Part shown: positions 10,391-19,370 of the stretch, piece by piece | Position numbering within the stretch: position 1 is the stretch's first letter | Layout: the number at the start of each line of letters is the position of its first letter | Source of the DNA: Clostridia bacterium | GTDB lineage: Bacteria; Bacillota; Clostridia; Peptostreptococcales; Acidaminobacteraceae | Assembly: GCA_014859095.1 (NCBI GenBank) | Contig: JACUUV010000032.1 | Coordinates: 1-33,328 of the forward strand | Length of the DNA: 33,328 nucleotides | Reading direction: 5' to 3' | Made by a program: the position numbers and the translations under genes | Notes under the pieces: model-generated | What the model was told of the DNA's origin: nothing | Seen by the model: only the letters and a program-made list of their open reading frames with translations | Database searches by the model: none

Positions 10391-11722
10391 TTATTCACCC
10401 TTTATTTCTTTTATTATGCTGTCTATTTTGTTTTTCATCTCATAATCAGCCTTGATTTCAGTATTGATTTTGTCACAGGCGTGGATAACGGTCGTATGGT
10501 CACGTCCACCGAACTCCTCCCCTATCTTGGGAAGCGAGAGATCTGTGAGTTCTCTGGAGATATACATTGCGATCTGTCTTGGATATGCAATTTGTCTGGT
10601 TCTTTTTTTGGATTCAAAATCATCCACTTTCATATTGAAATATTCGGCAACAGTAAGTTTAATGAGATTGACATCCACTTTACGAGCTTGTGCGGAAGAA
10701 AATATGTCTTTAAGTGCTTCGTTGACCAGTGTGATATCCACTTCCTTTTTAGTGAGAGATGCATAAGCCACTACTCTGTTGAGTGCACCTTCCAGTTCTC
10801 TGATGTTGGATTTTATTTTGGTGGCTATGAATTCAAAAACTTCGCCTGGGATGTCTACACGATCCCTTTCCGATTTTTTTCTTAAGATTGCGATGCGTGT
10901 TTCAAAGTCAGGAACTTGTATGTCTGAAATGAGACCCATCTCGAATCTTGAACGAAGCCTGTCTTCTAATGTAGGAATTTCTTTTGGAGGTCGATCGGAT
11001 GACACAATGATTTGCTTGTTGGCCTCATAAAGCGCATTGAATGTATGAAAAAATTCTTCTTGAGTTCTTTCTTTGCCGGCAATAAATTGAATGTCGTCCA
11101 CCAGGAGTACGTCCACTGTCCTGTATTTGTTTCTGAATTCCTCATTCTTATCATCTTTGATGGAGTTGATCAGTTCATTGGTGAATTTTTCGCTAGAGAC
11201 ATAAAATACTCTGGAATTTTTGTTTTGCGAAAGAATATGATGACCAATAGCATGCATCAAGTGCGTTTTTCCAAGTCCGACTCCTCCGTATAGGAAAAGT
11301 GGATTGTAGGCCTTTGCAGGTGATTCGGAGACTGCGAGTGATGCCGCATGAGCGAATCTGTTGCTGTTGCCCACTACAAACTCATCGAATGTATAACGTG
11401 GATTAAGATTGTTGTTCTCAAAAAAATCACCTATTTGAATGTCTCTTTGCTTCTTAAGCTCGATGGAATTCTCTTCAGGAATGATGTACTTGATGATATA
11501 GTCCTGATTGGTGATGTGCTTTATAGTGTTCTTGATGAGGTCATTATATCTGTTCTCAAGTACATTTCTGTTGAGATTGCCTGTCGTTTGAAGAATCAGC
11601 GTGTTTCCTTCTATTGCTATAGGATCTATAGTCTCTATCCATGTGCTGAAACTGACAGTCATTAGTTCGTTGCGCATGATTTCTCGAGCCTGGTCCCATA
11701 TGATGATTAATTGATCGTCCAT
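10391..11722 (-). CDS. dnaA: chromosomal replication initiator DnaA
   Basis: The AAA+ initiator that binds DnaA boxes and opens oriC, 443 residues. Domain I covers about residues 1-85 and a short linker domain II follows to about 108. The AAA+ domain has Walker A GGVGLGKT (146-153), Walker [10 protein letters not shown] and the box VII-type [10 protein letters not shown]. Domain IV carries the DNA-binding signature [12 protein letters not shown]. The ATG at 11722 follows AGGAGG. It is the first gene of the minus-strand replication operon. DnaA boxes at its likely transcription start (11771-11779) and leader (11747-11755) suggest autoregulation. Confidence 0.97.
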   Translation of the reverse strand: MDDQLIIIWDQAREIMRNELMTVSFSTWIETIDPIAIEGNTLILQTTGNLNRNVLENRYNDLIKNTIKHITNQDYIIKYIIPEENSIELKKQRDIQIGDFFENNNLNPRYTFDEFVVGNSNRFAHAASLAVSESPAKAYNPLFLYGGVGLGKTHLMHAIGHHILSQNKNSRVFYVSSEKFTNELINSIKDDKNEEFRNKYRTVDVLLVDDIQFIAGKERTQEEFFHTFNALYEANKQIIVSSDRPPKEIPTLEDRLRSRFEMGLISDIQVPDFETRIAILRKKSERDRVDIPGEVFEFIATKIKSNIRELEGALNRVVAYASLTKKEVDITLVNEALKDIFSSAQARKVDVNLIKLTVAEYFNMKVDDFESKKRTRQIAYPRQIAMYISRELTDLSLPKIGEEFGGRDHTTVIHACDKINTEIKADYEMKNKIDSIIKEIKGE

Positions 11723-11785
11723 GTGATATCCTCCTAAATACTGAACTTACCCACAAAATCCTAATGGTATTGTTGATAAGTTTGC

Positions 11786-11814
11786 ATTATAATAGTAATG
11801 AAATTTGCAAAAAA
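11786..11814 (-). promoter_or_regulatory. possible dnaA promoter
   Basis: A perfect minus-strand TATAAT lies at 11786-11791, but the -35 region at 17-base spacing is only a T-run (11809-11814). The predicted start point would fall inside the DnaA box at 11771-11779, a natural arrangement for repression by DnaA. The weak -35 keeps the call tentative. Confidence 0.4.
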
Positions 11815-11829
11815 ATAGTCTTATTGAAT

Positions 11830-11887
11830 TGTGGATAAAAAAAGAGTGATAAGAGTTATCAACAGAAAAGCACTCTTTTTATCCACA
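11830..11887. repeat. nested inverted repeat bounded by two perfect DnaA boxes
   Basis: The left arm begins TGTGGATAAAAAAAGAGTG (11830-11848). The right arm CACTCTTTTTATCCACA (11871-11887) is its complement apart from two A residues. Each arm ends in a perfect DnaA box. The loop carries a small GATAA/TTATC repeat and a further DnaA-like site (11856-11864). It could act as an origin structure or as a transcription barrier between dnaA and rpmH. Confidence 0.75.
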
Positions 11888-12248
11888 CTACTCACAATGA
11901 AAACGCTAAAATGCCAAAAAAAAATGATAAATAATCAACAAATCATACTTATCCACAAATCTGGGGATTGTTAAATTGTTTTTTGTGAGTACAAATTATT
12001 CTAACAAATTTCCGGGCAGTTTTCAAACTTATCCACAAAAAAGAGATGTAATTTAATATTCATTTTTTTGTGGACAAAACTTTTAAGTTTTTTTGAAATC
12101 TTATTTTGTGGATTAAACATCATTTTTATACACAAGTTATATCAAAACTTGTTTATAACTACTATATCTGCAATTTTGTCATTTCATAAAACTATATATT
12201 GTTACAGGTGTCCTTTTTATTAATAAAATGTCAAAGCTTTCTATAGGG

Positions 12249-12277
12249 TTGACATAGACTGGCCTAAACGTTATAAT
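12249..12277 (+). promoter_or_regulatory. strong sigma-A promoter of rpmH
   Basis: A perfect TTGACA (12249-12254) and a perfect TATAAT (12272-12277) are 17 bases apart. This is the strongest promoter in the window, as expected for a ribosomal protein gene. It drives the plus-strand half of the origin region. Confidence 0.92.
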
Positions 12278-12346
12278 GTTTTAGCAGACTTATGTGAAAA
12301 AAAAATGTTCATATAAATTATTTGACATGTATAAGGAGGTGCTGAA

Positions 12347-12481
12347 ATGAAAAGAACTTACCAACCCAAAAAGAGACAAAGAAAAGTTGAACACGGTTTT
12401 CGTAAGAGAATGAAGTCAAGTGCAGGTAGAAATGTTCTTAAAGCGAGAAGAAGAAAAGGTAGAAAGAAATTATCTGCTTAA
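12347..12481 (+). CDS. rpmH: 50S ribosomal protein L34
   Basis: A 44-residue, very basic ribosomal protein. It begins [18 protein letters not shown] and ends in [11 protein letters not shown], the standard L34 pattern with GFRKRM and the arginine/lysine-rich tail. AAGGAGGT (12333-12340) precedes the ATG. It is the first gene after oriC on the plus strand. A terminator-like hairpin separates it from rnpA, so part of the transcription may stop after this gene. Confidence 0.97.
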   Translation: MKRTYQPKKRQRKVEHGFRKRMKSSAGRNVLKARRRKGRKKLSA

Positions 12482-12487
12482 TGAATT

Positions 12488-12515
12488 AAAAGACCGCAGT
12501 CAGTGGTCTTTTTTT
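12488..12515 (+). terminator. attenuating terminator between rpmH and rnpA
   Basis: AAAAGACCGC pairs with GTGGTCTTTT (one G-U pair) around a five-base loop, followed directly by a T-run to 12515. It lies 6 bases after the rpmH stop and before rnpA, which has no clear promoter of its own. Partial read-through would give much more L34 than RnpA. Confidence 0.8.
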
Positions 12516-12545
12516 GTAAGTAGGGGAATCGAGTGTGGAGGTCAA

Positions 12546-12869
12546 ATGTCTTATGAAAGCATAAAAAAGACTTCTGAATTTTCGAAGGTTTATAAGCATG
12601 GAAAATCTTATGCCGATCGTTATCTGGTTATGTATGTCTACCCTAACAAGCTTGGTTATTCCCGATTGGGACTTTCCATCAGCAAAAAAGTGGGCAATAG
12701 TGTTGTGCGTAATAGAATCAGACGCCTCATCAAAGAAGTTTTCAGACTCAACTATAGAGCTGAACAAAACAATGATATTGTGATCATTGCGAGAGTGCGT
12801 GCATCAGAAGCGGGTTACATGGAGATAAAAAAATCATTCCGGTATCTTCTAAAGAAGGCCGGTATTTAA
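12546..12869 (+). CDS. rnpA: ribonuclease P protein component
   Basis: The protein subunit of RNase P, which helps the RNA subunit bind precursor tRNAs, 107 residues. The signature basic helix is seen as KKVGNSVVRNRIRRLIKEVFR, the RNR motif of the family. A longer frame overlaps rpmH, but the ATG at 12546 is chosen because GGAGGT (12537-12542) precedes it, although only about 4 bases away, and the family start aligns there. It follows rpmH, the usual order next to oriC. Confidence 0.93.
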   Translation: MSYESIKKTSEFSKVYKHGKSYADRYLVMYVYPNKLGYSRLGLSISKKVGNSVVRNRIRRLIKEVFRLNYRAEQNNDIVIIARVRASEAGYMEIKKSFRYLLKKAGI

Positions 12870-12892
12870 ATTTTTTTGAAAGTGTGTATTAA

Positions 12893-13102
12893 ATGAAGTA
12901 TTTTTTGATTTTTATGATAAAATTATATCGTAGATTCCTGTCGCCTTTACTTGGAAGCAGCTGCAGGTTTCATCCGACATGTTCGATGTATTCCATGTTG
13001 GCAATTGAAAAATATGGCGCTCTGAAGGGTGGCTGGATGAGCATCAAACGAATTTTTAAGTGTCATCCGTTCCATCCAGGCGGATATGATCCATTAGAAT
13101 AA
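12893..13102 (+). CDS. yidD: membrane protein insertion efficiency factor YidD
   Basis: A 69-residue protein that helps YidC/Sec-dependent membrane insertion. It has an N-terminal amphipathic/hydrophobic segment ([20 protein letters not shown]) and the family motif [19 protein letters not shown]. The later [12 protein letters not shown] completes the signature. It lies 23 bases after rnpA and 17 bases before yidC, the standard arrangement. The Shine-Dalgarno is poor (only GAAAG-like), so translation may depend on coupling with rnpA. Confidence 0.92.
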   Translation: MKYFLIFMIKLYRRFLSPLLGSSCRFHPTCSMYSMLAIEKYGALKGGWMSIKRIFKCHPFHPGGYDPLE

Positions 13103-13119
13103 TTCAGGAGGAAAATTAA

Positions 13120-13842
13120 TTGTCTATTTTTGCAGAGGTATTCGGATATTTACTGGGGTTAATTTATAAATTGGTTCAAAATTATGGTGTGGCTATTATA
13201 ATTTTCACATTGTTGACAAAACTGATTTTAATGCCTTTTACGATTAAACAATTGAGATCTTCTAAGGCAATGGCGGCTTTACAACCTAAAATGAAAGAAA
13301 TTCAAGAAAAATATAAAGACAACAAAGAAAAGCAAAATCAAATGATGGTAGAACTCTACAAAGAGCATAATTATAATCCGCTCAGTGGTTGTTTGCCACT
13401 GTTGATCCAGTTTCCAATAATCATTGGTCTGTTCACCGCTTTAAGAGAGCCTGGGACTTATGTATTTGTTAATAATCCTGATTTGCTTGAATTGGCGACA
13501 CAACAATCTTTCTTATGGATGAAAAATTTATCGGATCCGGATTTGATCAGCAATATTCTTTCGACAGGTCCTGCCTGGTTGATCGGACTGCCTGGCCTCA
13601 TGCCAGTTATGTCAGCCGCACTCACCTACTTCCAAATGAATTCAATGAATAGCGCGCAAGCCAGTGGGAGTGCGGGACAAAACAGCTCTATGAAAATGAT
13701 GCAAACGATCTTTCCAGTGATGATTCTATTTTGGGGTAAATCATTATCTGCAGGCTTGATTTTGTATTGGACTGTAGGTAGCTTATTCCAACTCGTTCAG
13801 CAATACTTAATGAATAAGCCGGCTAAGGGGGAAAAAGCATAA
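13120..13842 (+). CDS. yidC: membrane protein insertase YidC/Oxa1/SpoIIIJ
   Basis: A 240-residue polytopic insertase of the short Gram-positive type, without the large periplasmic domain. Hydrophobic segments include GVAIIIFTLLTKLILMPFTI, GCLPLLIQFPIIIGLFTAL, a pair around residues 145-170 and VMILFWGKSLSAGLILYWTVG. The groove arginine lies in TIKQLRSSKAM. The start is TTG at 13120 with AGGAGG at 13107-13112. I see no lipobox cysteine near the N-terminus, unlike B. subtilis SpoIIIJ. Its stop overlaps the jag start by one base (TAATG), so the two are probably translated together. Confidence 0.94.
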   Translation: MSIFAEVFGYLLGLIYKLVQNYGVAIIIFTLLTKLILMPFTIKQLRSSKAMAALQPKMKEIQEKYKDNKEKQNQMMVELYKEHNYNPLSGCLPLLIQFPIIIGLFTALREPGTYVFVNNPDLLELATQQSFLWMKNLSDPDLISNILSTGPAWLIGLPGLMPVMSAALTYFQMNSMNSAQASGSAGQNSSMKMMQTIFPVMILFWGKSLSAGLILYWTVGSLFQLVQQYLMNKPAKGEKA

Positions 13843-14477
13843 TGAAATTTGTGGAAAAAACAGGTAAGAGTGTAGAGGAAGCGCTTAGACTTGCTTTGAT
13901 TGATTTGGAAGTGACCAGAGAAGAGGTCGATTATGAAATCATTGAAGAAGGTGCTAAGGGATTTCTAGGATTCGGTGCCAAAGAATTCAGAATTAAAGTC
14001 AGCAAGAAGAACTCGGTTACAGATGTAGCCAGAAATTTTCTTGAAAGCGTTCTTAAAGAAATGAATATTAAAGCTGAATTGGATTTAAAGCAAGATAATG
14101 AGACGCTCAGCATCAACATGAACGGTGAAGACATGGCTATTTTGATCGGTAAAAGAGGGCAAACACTGGATTCATTACAATATTTAATCAGCCTTGTGGT
14201 CAACAAAGGGAGAGACGAATATATCAGAGTTGTCCTTGATACAGAAAACTATAGAATGAAGCGAAAAGAAACTCTTGAGAATTTGGCTGACAAACTTGCA
14301 TACAAAGTCAAAAAGACTCGAAAAAATGTGATTTTGGAACCAATGAATCCGTATGAGAGAAGAATCATTCACTCTGCTCTTCAAAACAATTCAAGTGTCA
14401 GCACCAAGTCTGAGGGCGACGAACCTTATAGAAAAGTTGTCATTTATTTTGACTACAAAAAAAATAAAGTGAACTAA
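13842..14477 (+). CDS. jag: KhpB/Jag RNA-binding protein
   Basis: A 211-residue cytoplasmic RNA-binding protein. The Jag N-terminal domain is at about residues 1-55 (AKGFLGFGAKEFRIKV). A KH domain follows with the loop GKRGQTLDSLQYLISLVVNK. An R3H domain lies at the end (MNPYERRIIHSALQN, then YRKVVIYF). In other Firmicutes KhpB works with KhpA on transcripts for cell division and elongation. It is translationally coupled to yidC through a TAATG overlap. Confidence 0.93.
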   Translation: MKFVEKTGKSVEEALRLALIDLEVTREEVDYEIIEEGAKGFLGFGAKEFRIKVSKKNSVTDVARNFLESVLKEMNIKAELDLKQDNETLSINMNGEDMAILIGKRGQTLDSLQYLISLVVNKGRDEYIRVVLDTENYRMKRKETLENLADKLAYKVKKTRKNVILEPMNPYERRIIHSALQNNSSVSTKSEGDEPYRKVVIYFDYKKNKVN

Positions 14478-14481
14478 TCCT

Positions 14482-14512
14482 TATAACCCAGTGCTCAACT
14501 GGGTTATATTTT
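14482..14512 (+). terminator. jag terminator
   Basis: TATAACCCAGT (14482-14492) pairs perfectly with ACTGGGTTATA (14498-14508) around a five-base loop. A weak T-tract (TTTTAATTT) follows. It ends the rpmH-to-jag unit or lowers read-through into mnmE. Confidence 0.72.
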
Positions 14513-14530
14513 AATTTAAAGGAGCATGCT

Positions 14531-15898
14531 ATGTATTTTGATACAATCGTGGCCATTTCCACGCCTATCGGTGAAGGGGCCATTGGAATCATAAGAATGA
14601 GCGGCGCGGAAGCGTTTGAAATCATTGACTCGGTTTTCAAACCCTTTGGTAAAGATCCAAATGAAGACAAAAAAATGGTGTATGGCTGGATTATGGAGGG
14701 TGATGAAATCCTCGATGAGGTTTTAATCGTCAAGATGTTCGAACCTAAAACATATACCAAAGAAAATGTTGTCGAAATCAACTGTCATGGAGGCCTTGTA
14801 CCCATAAGGGCAATACTCAGCCTACTTATGAAAAAAGGCGCTAGAATGGCTGAACGTGGTGAGTTTACAAAGCGTGCCTTTCTAAATGGACGAATTGACC
14901 TCGTGCAGGCTGAATCCGTTATGGACCTTATTGGTTCAAAGACAAAACGTGGCTATGACATGGCAATGAATCAACTTGAGGGTCATCTATCCAAGCGTGT
15001 CAGAGCTATAAGAGAAGACATGATGACTTTGATGGCCCAAGTTGAGGTCGGAATTGATTATCCGGAAGAGGATATTGAAGACATTACATATCCTGAAATA
15101 TTGGATACGCTTTCAAATGTTCAAATACAGGTAGCCACACTGTTAAAATCTTCAAATAATGGTAAAATCATCAGAGATGGACTAAAAACCGTGATTATAG
15201 GAAAGCCGAATGTAGGAAAATCAAGTCTGATGAACGCATTGCTCAAAGATTCAAGAGCTATTGTAACGGATGTGCCAGGAACCACAAGAGACGTCATTGA
15301 AGAGTTTATGAACATTGGAGGCATTCCTATCCGATTGGTGGATACAGCGGGGATTAGAGTTACAGAAGATGTCGTAGAAAAAATAGGTGTCGAAAGATCA
15401 AAAATTTCATTCAATGAAGCGGATCTTGTCATTTTTGTGCTGAATGCGTCAGAACCACTTTCGGATGAAGACTTGGATCTCATGGAACATGTTAAAAACA
15501 AGCATGCCATTGTCATCATCAACAAGACCGATTTGGAAATTAGAATTGACGAAAATGAAATCAATCGGCATCTCAATGACAAAAGAATCATCAAGACTTC
15601 CGTTGAAAAGGAAATTGGTATTGATTTGGTTGAAAATGCGATTTCCACAATGTTGTTGGATGACAATATAGAAATCAATCCTAGTGAGATCGTAAGCAAT
15701 ACAAGACATATCAACCATCTGGAGTTGGCTCATAAGAATATAACCGACGCCATGAATGCCACTTCGAATCACTTGCCGTATGACTTTATCGAAGTGGATG
15801 TGAAGGAAGCTATACTCAATTTGGGACATATCACCGGTGAAAGTGTCGAAGAAGATTTACTTAACAATATCTTTGGCAATTTTTGTTTAGGCAAATAA
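14531..15898 (+). CDS. mnmE: tRNA modification GTPase MnmE
   Basis: A GTPase that works with MnmG to put carboxymethylaminomethyl groups on wobble U34 of several tRNAs, 455 residues. The N-terminal domain starts with DTIVAISTPIGEGAIGIIRMSG. The G domain shows GKPNVGKSS, DVPGTTRD, DTAGIR and NKTD. The protein ends in CLGK, the conserved C-terminal cysteine motif. AAAGGAG precedes the ATG at 14531. mnmG follows after 10 bases, so the two partners are made from one transcript. Confidence 0.96.
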   Translation: MYFDTIVAISTPIGEGAIGIIRMSGAEAFEIIDSVFKPFGKDPNEDKKMVYGWIMEGDEILDEVLIVKMFEPKTYTKENVVEINCHGGLVPIRAILSLLMKKGARMAERGEFTKRAFLNGRIDLVQAESVMDLIGSKTKRGYDMAMNQLEGHLSKRVRAIREDMMTLMAQVEVGIDYPEEDIEDITYPEILDTLSNVQIQVATLLKSSNNGKIIRDGLKTVIIGKPNVGKSSLMNALLKDSRAIVTDVPGTTRDVIEEFMNIGGIPIRLVDTAGIRVTEDVVEKIGVERSKISFNEADLVIFVLNASEPLSDEDLDLMEHVKNKHAIVIINKTDLEIRIDENEINRHLNDKRIIKTSVEKEIGIDLVENAISTMLLDDNIEINPSEIVSNTRHINHLELAHKNITDAMNATSNHLPYDFIEVDVKEAILNLGHITGESVEEDLLNNIFGNFCLGK

Positions 15899-15908
15899 GG
15901 AGAAATCA

Positions 15909-17804
15909 ATGGTTAGAACTTATCATTCAGGACACTATGGCTGCATAGTTGTCGGTGCTGGACATGCCGGCTGTGAAGCTGCTCTTGCAAGCGCTAGAAT
16001 GGGTGTGGAAACTTTAATATTGTCCATCAATTTGGATTCCATAGCTATGATGCCATGTAATCCGTCCATAGGTGGAACTGGCAAAGGACACCTTGTTAAG
16101 GAGATAGATGCTCTAGGTGGTGAGATGGGGCTAAATATAGACAAATCATTTCTCCAAAGCAAGATGCTGAATTTATCCAAAGGTCCTGCGGTTCATTCGC
16201 TTCGCGCACAAGCTGATAAAAACAAATATCATACTGAAATGAAAAAAGTACTCGAAAATACTGATAATCTTCATATCAAACAAGCCGAAGTCATCAGTTT
16301 GGATATAGAAGATGAGAAAATAAAAGGCGTGCTCACGGCGACCGGCGCCTACTATGGTGCTGAAACTGTTGTGTTGGCAACGGGAACGTATCTTGGTAGC
16401 AAAATATATATCGGTGATGCCGTGCTTACGAGTGGTCCAAACGGGCTTGCCGGTTCTTATGCTCTAGCTGAAAATCTTAAAAACCAAAACTTTGAGCTTA
16501 GAAGATTCAAGACTGGTACACCTGCCAGAATTGACGCACGTACACTCGATTATGATGAAATGGAAGTGCAATGGGGCGATCAGGACTATGACCTTTTCTC
16601 TTTCATGAACGATCAAGTAGAATTGGATGAAATACCTTGTTGGTTGAGTTACACGAATATGGGAACGCACACAATCATTTTGAACAACATGGACAAATCC
16701 AGCCTTTTTTCAGGAGTGATCGAAGGAACCGGCCCAAGATACTGTCCATCCATCGAGACTAAAATCGTGCGTTTCAAAGATAAGGAAAGACATCAACTTT
16801 TTATTGAGCCTGAAGGTCGCGATACCAATGAGATGTATGTGCAGGGTATGTCTTCAAGTATGTCTGAGGATGTTCAACTCGCTTTCATGAGATCAATCCC
16901 TGGTCTTTCAAGATGTGAAATCATGAGACCTGGTTATGCCATAGAATATGATTGTATCAACCCACTACATCTAAAACTTTCACTGGAATACCAAAATATT
17001 GAAGGCCTTTTTTCAGCTGGACAATTCAACGGTTCTTCAGGATATGAAGAAGCTGCTGCTCAGGGACTGGTTGCAGGAATAAATGCAGCGCTTAAGGTGC
17101 AGGGAAAGGAACCTTTCATTTTAGACAGATCGGAAGCATATATAGGAGTCTTGATTGACGATCTAGTGACCAAAGGCACAGATGAACCTTATCGTATGAT
17201 GACTTCCAGAGCAGAATACAGATTACTGCTCAGACAGGATAATGCGGATCTCAGGTTGACTCAAAGGGGTTATGACATTGGTCTTGTCAAGGAAAGTCGC
17301 ATCAATAGATTCAACACCAAGATTCAAATGATTAAAGAAGAGATGAAGCGAGTTTTAGCACTTAATTTGAAAGAAATTGATCTGAATCCGATTTTGAAAG
17401 CAATGGACATCCCTACTGTCACTCAAAGTGTTAGAATGGCAGATTTGTTAAAACGTCCAGAAATTTATTATAAAGATCTTGAATCCATTGATAAAACTCG
17501 ACCTGAACATTTGAGTAAAGATGTCATAAAGCAAGTTGAGGTCACTCTCAAATACGAAGGGTATATAAAAAAGCAACTCCAGCAAGTGGAAAAATACAAG
17601 TCGCTTGAAAACAAGAAATTATCTGCTGACATAAATTATTCAGCGATTGAGAGTTTGAGACTTGAAGCGAGACAAAAGTTGGATGAAATCAAACCGGAGT
17701 CCATTGGACAAGCCTCTAGAATTTCAGGTGTCTCCCCTGCTGATGTTTCTGTCCTCTTGGTTTATTTGGAGCAAACAAGACGGAGGAAATCAAACAATGA
17801 ATAG
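15909..17804 (+). CDS. mnmG: tRNA uridine-5-carboxymethylaminomethyl modification enzyme MnmG
   Basis: The FAD-dependent partner of MnmE, 631 residues. The dinucleotide fold is visible as VVGAGHAGCEAALASARMG at the N-terminus. Other family marks are CNPSIGGTGKGHLVKEIDALGGEMG, TGTPARID and PRYCPSIE. The C-terminal part shows TSRAEYRLLLRQDNADLRLT. AGGAG lies just before the ATG. The last 8 bases overlap the start of rsmG, indicating coupling. The length and motifs are complete. Confidence 0.97.
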   Translation: MVRTYHSGHYGCIVVGAGHAGCEAALASARMGVETLILSINLDSIAMMPCNPSIGGTGKGHLVKEIDALGGEMGLNIDKSFLQSKMLNLSKGPAVHSLRAQADKNKYHTEMKKVLENTDNLHIKQAEVISLDIEDEKIKGVLTATGAYYGAETVVLATGTYLGSKIYIGDAVLTSGPNGLAGSYALAENLKNQNFELRRFKTGTPARIDARTLDYDEMEVQWGDQDYDLFSFMNDQVELDEIPCWLSYTNMGTHTIILNNMDKSSLFSGVIEGTGPRYCPSIETKIVRFKDKERHQLFIEPEGRDTNEMYVQGMSSSMSEDVQLAFMRSIPGLSRCEIMRPGYAIEYDCINPLHLKLSLEYQNIEGLFSAGQFNGSSGYEEAAAQGLVAGINAALKVQGKEPFILDRSEAYIGVLIDDLVTKGTDEPYRMMTSRAEYRLLLRQDNADLRLTQRGYDIGLVKESRINRFNTKIQMIKEEMKRVLALNLKEIDLNPILKAMDIPTVTQSVRMADLLKRPEIYYKDLESIDKTRPEHLSKDVIKQVEVTLKYEGYIKKQLQQVEKYKSLENKKLSADINYSAIESLRLEARQKLDEIKPESIGQASRISGVSPADVSVLLVYLEQTRRRKSNNE

Positions 17805-18495
17805 ATATTTTGATGCTATGAGTATTCCTTTGACAGATATCCAGAAGAATAAGTTCAATCGGTATTTTGATCTTTTGATCAGTGAGAATGAAAAATACAA
17901 TCTGACGGGAATCGTCGATTATGATGAAGTGTGTGTCAAACATTTTTTGGATTCTGTTCTTATTGAGAAGCTTGGGTTTGATCTCCAAGATAAAAAGGTG
18001 ATCGACATTGGAACGGGGGCAGGTTTTCCAGCAATTCCTATTAAAATAATGAATCCCTCGGTTCACATGACTTGTTTGGATGCGCTCAACAAAAGAATCG
18101 GTTTCATACAGATGGTCAATAATGAACTAGCAATTGATCACATGGAGTTGGTGCACGGTCGTGCCGAAGATTACGGACAAAATCCGTTTTATAGGGAAAA
18201 ATATGATTTTGCGGTTTCCAGGGCTGTTGCTGAGTTAAGATTGTTGCTCGAGTATGTCATGCCTTTTGTTAAGGTGAATGGGTATTTCATTGCATATAAA
18301 AGCCTTAAATCCAAATCGGAACTTGATGATGCCGAAAATGCACTCAAGCTATTGAATTCAGAATTGATCGAAATCAAGCAATTTCAGTTGCCAGAGCGGT
18401 ATGGTGAACGAGACATGTTGATTATAAGAAAAAATGGAAATATAAGTAAAAAATATCCTCGAAAAGCTGGAGTGCCAAAAAAATCACCTTTATAA
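17797..18495 (+). CDS. rsmG: 16S rRNA (guanine527-N7)-methyltransferase
   Basis: An S-adenosylmethionine-dependent methyltransferase that modifies G527 of 16S rRNA, 232 residues. The SAM-binding motif I is VIDIGTGAGFPAIPIKI. It is followed by the CLDALNKRIGFIQMV segment and the AVSRAVAEL motif typical of RsmG. A longer frame inside mnmG exists, but the ATG at 17797 has GGAGG (17782-17786) about 10 bases upstream and gives the family N-terminus (YFDAMSIPLTDIQKNKFNRYFDLL). It overlaps mnmG and is followed by a strong terminator. Confidence 0.95.
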   Translation: MNRYFDAMSIPLTDIQKNKFNRYFDLLISENEKYNLTGIVDYDEVCVKHFLDSVLIEKLGFDLQDKKVIDIGTGAGFPAIPIKIMNPSVHMTCLDALNKRIGFIQMVNNELAIDHMELVHGRAEDYGQNPFYREKYDFAVSRAVAELRLLLEYVMPFVKVNGYFIAYKSLKSKSELDDAENALKLLNSELIEIKQFQLPERYGERDMLIIRKNGNISKKYPRKAGVPKKSPL

Positions 18496-18502
18496 TTTAA
18501 AT

Positions 18503-18540
18503 GAGAACATTGAGTGAATAATTCAATTGTTCTCTTTTTT
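18503..18540 (+). terminator. rsmG terminator
   Basis: GAGAACATTGAGT pairs with ATTCAATTGTTCTC with one bulged T, about 13 base pairs, followed by six T. It separates the mnmE-mnmG-rsmG group from parA-parB. A TATAAT lies at 18558-18563 before parA, but its -35 region is only this T-run. Confidence 0.85.
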
Positions 18541-18593
18541 TATGTGTGAAATTTTAGTATAATGTTGTTAGTGGTTAACAATTAGGAGGCAAC

Positions 18594-19370
18594 ATGGGCA
18601 AATCGATTGCAATTTTTAATCAAAAAGGCGGAGTGGGCAAAACTACGACTGCTGTCAATTTTTCAGCGGCATTAGCAGAGAAAGGGAAACGAGTCTTATT
18701 GGTTGATAACGACCCTCAAGGGAATCTTACAAGTGGCGTCGGCATTGACAAGAATTCACTTGAGAAATCCATTTATCATGTATTGATCAACGAAGCTTCC
18801 ATAGAAGATGTCATTCTTCATACGAGTTTTGAACGTTTGGACATTTTACCTGGCAGTGTGGATTTGGCTGGTGCTGAAATTGAAATCATTGATTTTGAAG
18901 ACCGAGAGTTCTTACTTAAAAAACAAATCCTTAAGGTCAAGGACTCATATGATTATATAATTGTCGACTGTCCCCCATCCCTCGGATTACTGACCATTAA
19001 TGCACTTGTTGCAGTAGATAGTGTTTTGATTCCAATTCAGTGTGAGTATTATGCTCTTGAAGGTGTCAGCCAGTTGGTCAATACCTTCAATCTTGTGAAG
19101 AAGAGCATAAATTCCGATCTAGAAATACAAGGTGTATTGCTCAGCATGTTCGATGGTCGAACCAACCTATCCATACAGGTTGTTGAAGAAGTCAAAAAAC
19201 ATTTCAAACAATTGGTGTACGCAACCATTATTCCTCGAAACATAAGATTGGCAGAAGCTCCTAGTTTTGGGCTCCCCATTATACATTATGATCGAAAGTC
19301 TAAAGGTGCGGAATCTTATTTGGAACTCGCAGATGAATTTCTAGATTTGGAGGAAGATAATGAGCATTAA
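18594..19370 (+). CDS. parA: chromosome partitioning ATPase ParA/Soj
   Basis: A Walker-type ATPase that moves or spaces origins with ParB and can affect DnaA activity, 258 residues. The deviant Walker A is KGGVGKTT (11-18), with the signature lysine. Walker A' DNDPQGNLTSG and DYIIVDCPPSLGLLT follow. The length fits chromosomal Soj rather than larger plasmid ParA proteins with an N-terminal helix-turn-helix. AGGAGG precedes the ATG at 18594. It overlaps parB by 11 bases. There is no noc paralogue between rsmG and parA. Confidence 0.95.
   Translation: MGKSIAIFNQKGGVGKTTTAVNFSAALAEKGKRVLLVDNDPQGNLTSGVGIDKNSLEKSIYHVLINEASIEDVILHTSFERLDILPGSVDLAGAEIEIIDFEDREFLLKKQILKVKDSYDYIIVDCPPSLGLLTINALVAVDSVLIPIQCEYYALEGVSQLVNTFNLVKKSINSDLEIQGVLLSMFDGRTNLSIQVVEEVKKHFKQLVYATIIPRNIRLAEAPSFGLPIIHYDRKSKGAESYLELADEFLDLEEDNEH

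Larger units (their letters stand above)
11723..12140. other. oriC: oriC, upstream part: DnaA box cluster
   Basis: This 418-base stretch has no gene. Perfect TTATNCACA boxes lie at 11830-11838 (-), 11879-11887 (+), 11949-11957 (+), 12029-12037 (+) and 12126-12134 (+, TTATACACA). One-mismatch boxes lie at 11747-11755 (+), 11771-11779 (-), 11856-11864 (+), 12069-12077 (-) and 12107-12115 (-). Together with the 10191-10390 element this makes a bipartite origin of the Bacillus/Clostridium type. Genes point away from it on both sides. Confidence 0.88.
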
